Of a DNA stretch of 64,000 nt, positions 63,871-64,000 are shown piece by piece; the stretch's first letter is position 1; every line of letters starts with the position of its first letter. The position numbers were made by a program, and so were the translations under genes. This DNA comes from Vibrio bathopelagicus (GTDB lineage: Bacteria; Pseudomonadota; Gammaproteobacteria; Enterobacterales; Vibrionaceae), in the NCBI RefSeq assembly GCF_014879975.1, contig NZ_CP062500.1:1178001-1242000 (forward strand), in the 5' to 3' direction. The notes under the pieces are model-generated. The model saw nothing but the letters and a program-made list of their open reading frames with translations, was not told where the DNA came from and searched no databases.

Positions 63871-64000
63871 GTTTTGAACCCGTAAGCTTATCAAAAACAG
63901 AAGTAGGCGCATTGTCAGAGCGTATTGATTGGAAAAAAGTGGATGGCTTAGTGCCAGCTATTGTTCAGGATTACCAATCTAGCCAAGTGTTGATGATGGG
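63867..64000 (+). CDS. hisI: HisI/HisIE, phosphoribosyl-AMP cyclohydrolase (3' end missing)
   Basis: The ATG at 63867 overlaps the hisF stop in an ATGA. The 44 residues in the window begin [16 protein letters not shown] and continue [25 protein letters not shown], which is the opening of the PRA-CH domain of HisI. In related species the gene is a fused hisIE with a C-terminal PRA-PH domain; that part is beyond the window. Confidence 0.93.

Overview
The window is a 64 kb stretch of gammaproteobacterial chromosome. Gene content, gene order and protein sequences point to the genus Vibrio, chromosome 1, and my guess from general resemblance is the V. splendidus group. Supporting signs are the plzB-mfd pair beside lolCDE, ald divergent from lrp, bioA divergent from bioBFCD, and gsk-hns-NhaC transporter-his in this order. 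I see no insertion sequence, prophage, integron, CRISPR array, rRNA or tRNA. Nearly all of it is conserved core genome, and the accessory content is small.

Layout. 1-5.6 kb: end of lpoB, thiK, ycfP, ndh behind an FNR-box promoter and a long structured leader, a GNAT acetyltransferase and csiV. 5.7-9.7 kb (minus): plzB-mfd. 9.9-13.1 kb: lolCDE lipoprotein export. 13.3-19.8 kb: a DUF2062 gene, then comEC-msbA-lpxK-ycaR-kdsB (DNA uptake, lipid A flippase and lipid A/KDO synthesis). 20-24.5 kb: cmk, rpsA with an S1 autoregulatory leader, ihfB, lapA-lapB. 24.6-31.8 kb: pyrF, miaE, an uncharacterised membrane coiled-coil gene, cysB, a methyltransferase, ald and lrp. 31.9-39.1 kb: ftsK, lolA, rarA, serS, ybiI-like. 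39.2-44.4 kb: biotin genes bioA and bioBFCD around a BirA operator. 44.5-47.4 kb: the most accessory-looking part, with a small membrane protein, a MATE exporter, a divergent LysR regulator and a 55-residue unknown. 47.7-54.6 kb: htpX, purB, hflD, mnmA, an 89-residue unknown, gsk and hns. 55-56.9 kb: a lysine riboswitch followed by an NhaC-family transporter. 57-64 kb: his leader and attenuator, then hisGDCBHAF and the start of hisI.

How the parts work together. Several loci serve the envelope: LpoB and CsiV for PBP1 activity, LolCDE and LolA for lipoprotein sorting, MsbA/LpxK/KdsB/LapA/LapB for lipopolysaccharide and its control. Nucleotide metabolism genes (purB, gsk) both carry PurR-type palindromes a similar distance upstream of good sigma-70 promoters. 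Amino acid and cofactor genes carry their own sensors: a lysine aptamer, a His-codon attenuator and a BirA operator.

The most rewarding regions for a second look are regulatory rather than new genes: the lysine riboswitch and putative lysine transporter (54984-56864), the ndh leader (2445-2748), the rpsA leader, the paired PurR boxes, a possible internal promoter before hisB and an octanucleotide tandem repeat at 4123-4170. I did not find a convincing wholly undescribed multi-gene system. The unexplained proteins are those at 26350-27114, 44483-44704, 47227-47394 and 52359-52628.
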